Positions 61,801 through 64,000 of a stretch of DNA of 64,000 nt are shown in pieces (within the stretch, counting starts at the first letter, position 1; every line of letters begins with the position of its first letter). Both the position numbers and the translations under genes were made by a program. Under the pieces are notes generated by a model. That model was given only the letters and a program-made list of their open reading frames with translations, searched no databases and was not told where the DNA came from. Source of the DNA: Apus apus (taxonomy: Eukaryota; Chordata; Aves; Apodiformes; Apodidae). The stretch is taken from positions 3,958,056-4,022,055 of the forward strand of contig NC_067304.1 in NCBI RefSeq assembly GCF_020740795.1, given 5' to 3'.

Positions 61801-64000
61801 TGCTCGAAGCTTGGCTTGAGCTGTGAGAAAAAAGCAGGTCCCTGGTGAGCCCCTGTCCTTCCTGGGGCCCATGTTCTGCCTGGGGACAGACCGCTGCTCT
61901 CCGCAGGCACGGGGTGACATGCAGCCTGCAGACACGCTGCCGGGAGCAGACAGACACACAGACACCAGCCAGGTGGCCCCAGCACACCCCAAAGGTGCAA
62001 GGAGAGGGGCTGGGAGGGCTCTGCAGCTCTTGCCCTGTTATGTCCCGGGCCATCAGGGCCAGGCTCTGGTCACTGTCCCTGTGGGACAGCCTCCTACATG
62101 GGAAAAGGGGTGAGGATCCTGCCACAGTTTGGAAGTGGCACCTGGGAGCCCCAGGATGGGGACACCCTGGCTCTGTGCTGAGCTCCAGTAAGGTCCACTT
62201 GCCACGTGTGCCCACACTGGGGTCCAAAATTGTCCCCACCTCAGCACAGCCACTGCCAGCCCCTGCATGCTCCCATCCTGACCCTCCCAGCTGCAAGGGC
62301 ACTTGTGTCTCTTGGTGTCCAAACCTGGTCCCTTCTCCCTGGTGGGAGCACAGCTGAGGCATTACCAGGAATTCCTAAATCTGGGTTTGCCCTTGGTGAG
62401 GCAGAAGTTGGGGGTTCACCCCCGTGGGCAGAGCTTGCCCAGCACCACAGGGCAGGGAGCAGAGCAGAAGAACAGTGAGAGGTGAGGGCAGAGGAGAACA
62501 GAGGAGCCAACACCGGGGCTGCAGCAGCTCTGGGAGCTGCCCAGGATGAGCCAGTCCCTGTCCCTGAGTGAGCACGGTGGGTGCCGGGGACCTGGTGGGG
62601 ACAGGAGGGCCATGGAGAGGCTGCTGGGGGACACACATTGCCCATTGCTCCCCTTGGGGAGGGCAGGTACCAGCCACACGCTGCTGTCCCCTAGCCAAGT
62701 GCCACCTCTGCGCTGTCCTTGTCCTCCACGCTGGAGTCCCACCACCTGCCTCATCCCAGTCCCTGCCAGCTGATGTTCGGGGGGAGGAAGAGGACGGGGC
62801 CACTGCTCTGGAGAGGTTTTGGTACCTGTCCCCTCTTGGCCTCGCTGCCCTGGTGCCAGGCAGGGGAGGTGGGGTACGGCCAGAGGCGGCTCTCGCCGGG
62901 GAGCGGCGGGATGGTCGGAGGAGACTCCAGGGGAACGTAGGACTTGGGGAGGGGAGGTCGAGGCGGGCCTGGTTCCTGGGGTGGAGAGGAGCATGAGAGC
63001 AGAGACACTGAGAGCCAGGAAGGAAGAGAGAGTTAGAAAAAGATCAAGACAAGACACAGCGGAAGCGTCACACGAAGGAGGGAGAGCAGCCGGCTGCTGC
63101 TGCTGGGGCCCTGCGGCCTCCATGTCCCCGTGCAGAAGGGCCAGGCAGAGCCTGGGGGGTTGGCAGCCCCCAGGAGACATTGGTATCACTTGTGCACAGC
63201 CAGGTGGGTGTGGAGTCCCCAAATTCCAACCTAAGCTTCATGCGGATGAAGGTGAGACCAGCACTGCTGGACCTCAGGTGAGGGCAGCAAGAGGGGACCG
63301 TGGTAGCAGTAGGAGCTGGTCCTGAAGCCAAAAGCTGGAGCTGAACATCTCTCAGCCTTTGGGGCTGCTTGATGCAGGAGCCCAAAGGCTGCAAAGCCCA
63401 GTCACATCCCCTGCAAGGACTGTGGACCCAGATGCCACCAGGGGACACTACAGCCCATGCACGTGCCCAAATCTTTGCCCCAGGCAGAGCCAGGAAGAAA
63501 CCCAGCCTTGCTCTGTGCCTGGTGCCCACCCAACCCCTGACAGCAAGGGCTCAAACCACCCTGTGAGCCAGGCTGGGGACCCAATGGTGGCCAAGAGGTC
63601 CCCAGGGTCACCCTGGTGCACTCACCTCAGTGGGTCCTGGCTTGGTGGGTGAGCCCTGGGAGCCAGAGATGAGGGAGAAGGGGCTGAGTGGGCTGGTGAT
63701 GCTGGCCGAGCTCAGGGGGCTGGCAGGGCTGTTGGAGCTGTATGTCCCTGAGGGGCCGATGGCCACTGTGGAGAAAAGCAGGAAGAAATCTGTGCCCCAA
63801 AGCCTCCACCTCACTGGGGGTGATGCCCCACGGGATGCTGGAGTTGGTGCTGTGCCAGGGAAGGGATGGCCCCTGCTCACCTCTGTGCTTGGCAGTGTCC
63901 GTGCCCCGGGATGGGTTGTTCTTCCTCAGCCCCTCCATCACGTCCTGGATCCGCCAGATCTCCTTCTGGATCTGCCGTTTCAGCATTTCATTCTGGAGGG
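58863..64000 (-). CDS. PLEKHA6: PLEKHA6, C-terminal part; gene continues off the right edge
   Basis: Pleckstrin-homology family A member 6, an adaptor at cell junctions and microtubules. Only the last 10 coding exons are in the window; the PH domain lies outside. Exons in transcript order: 64000-63881 (cut by the edge), 63765-63626, 62975-62826, 61820-61694, 61573-61464, 60971-60789, 60436-60272, 60047-59914, 59799-59657, 58978-58863; 461 residues in view. Recognisable segments are [20 protein letters not shown], a Ser/Pro-rich stretch, [100 protein letters not shown] and [20 protein letters not shown], with short coiled coils in between. It ends NSHFMRV. The exon 62975-62826 (50 codons, phase 0 at both ends) is a cassette candidate. 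All junctions keep phase and no lesion is seen. Confidence 0.94.
59184..59456. repeat. 57-bp minisatellite, about 4.7 copies
   Basis: Units start CCTCATGGACATGGCATGG, continue GTGCCACC and CTCACATGTGA, and recur at 59184, 59245, 59302, 59359 and 59416 (spacing 61, 57, 57, 57). It lies in the last intron of PLEKHA6. The period is a multiple of three, so open frames cross it on both strands; these are artefacts. Confidence 0.92.
60586..60777 (-). repeat. CR1 LINE fragment next to a PLEKHA6 splice donor
   Basis: Reverse-oriented CR1: GGTTGGAAGGAACCTCTGAA, ATGTCCAGATGGGTTTTGAA, CTACCACCTCCCTGGGCAGC, CTGTCCCAGTGCTCTGTTGC. It ends about 10 bases from the donor of the exon at 60789. Confidence 0.92.
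61030..61410 (-). repeat. CR1 LINE 3' fragment in PLEKHA6 intron
   Basis: Reverse-oriented CR1 of a different subtype: ATCACAGAATCCCAGACTGG edge, GGAAGGGATCTTAAAGATCA, CCCACTGGACCAGGTTGCTC, AGAATTTCCTAATGTCTAAC, and GTGACCCCTCATCCCATCCC. It fills almost the whole intron between PLEKHA6 exons at 60971 and 61464. Confidence 0.92.

Overview
This is a stretch of vertebrate nuclear DNA, almost certainly from a bird. The only abundant interspersed repeats are 3' ends of CR1 LINEs, introns are short, sequence is GC-rich with homopolymer G/C runs, and the proteins read as sauropsid versions of known genes. Species was not determined. The gene order SOX13 (+), ETNK2 (-), REN (-), GOLT1A (-), PLEKHA6 (-) matches the human 1q32.1 neighbourhood. 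All exons were rebuilt by hand from the sequence; every junction obeys GT-AG and every reading phase closes.

Layout. 1-7.5 kb: upstream sequence with no gene found. 7.5-9.1 kb: CpG-rich block with the likely SOX13 promoter and a 5' noncoding exon. 7.7-23.8 kb: SOX13 intron 1, with minisatellites, CR1 relics and AT-rich candidate regulatory islands. 23.8-28.7 kb: 13 coding exons of SOX13 (611 aa), then a 1.7 kb 3'UTR. 31.4-41.1 kb: ETNK2, 8 exons (405 aa), tail-to-tail with SOX13. 41.1-44.3 kb: intergenic, with an AT-rich block that looks like an enhancer. 44.4-48.9 kb: REN (prorenin), 9 exons (408 aa), with a TATA box. 49-53.8 kb: the interval where other vertebrates carry KISS1; no kisspeptin sequence was seen. 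54.1-55.5 kb: GOLT1A, 5 exons (132 aa). 56.7-64 kb: the 3'UTR and last 10 coding exons of PLEKHA6, which continues past the right edge.

The genes do not form one pathway: a SoxD transcription factor, an ethanolamine kinase (first step of the CDP-ethanolamine route), the renin protease (angiotensin system), a Golgi transport membrane protein and a junction/cytoskeleton adaptor. Their grouping is an ancient synteny block. I found no undescribed multi-gene system. The points most worth a second look are the missing KISS1, a prorenin without the Lys-Arg maturation site, a hairpin of paired SOX motifs inside SOX13 intron 1, and several candidate conserved noncoding islands.
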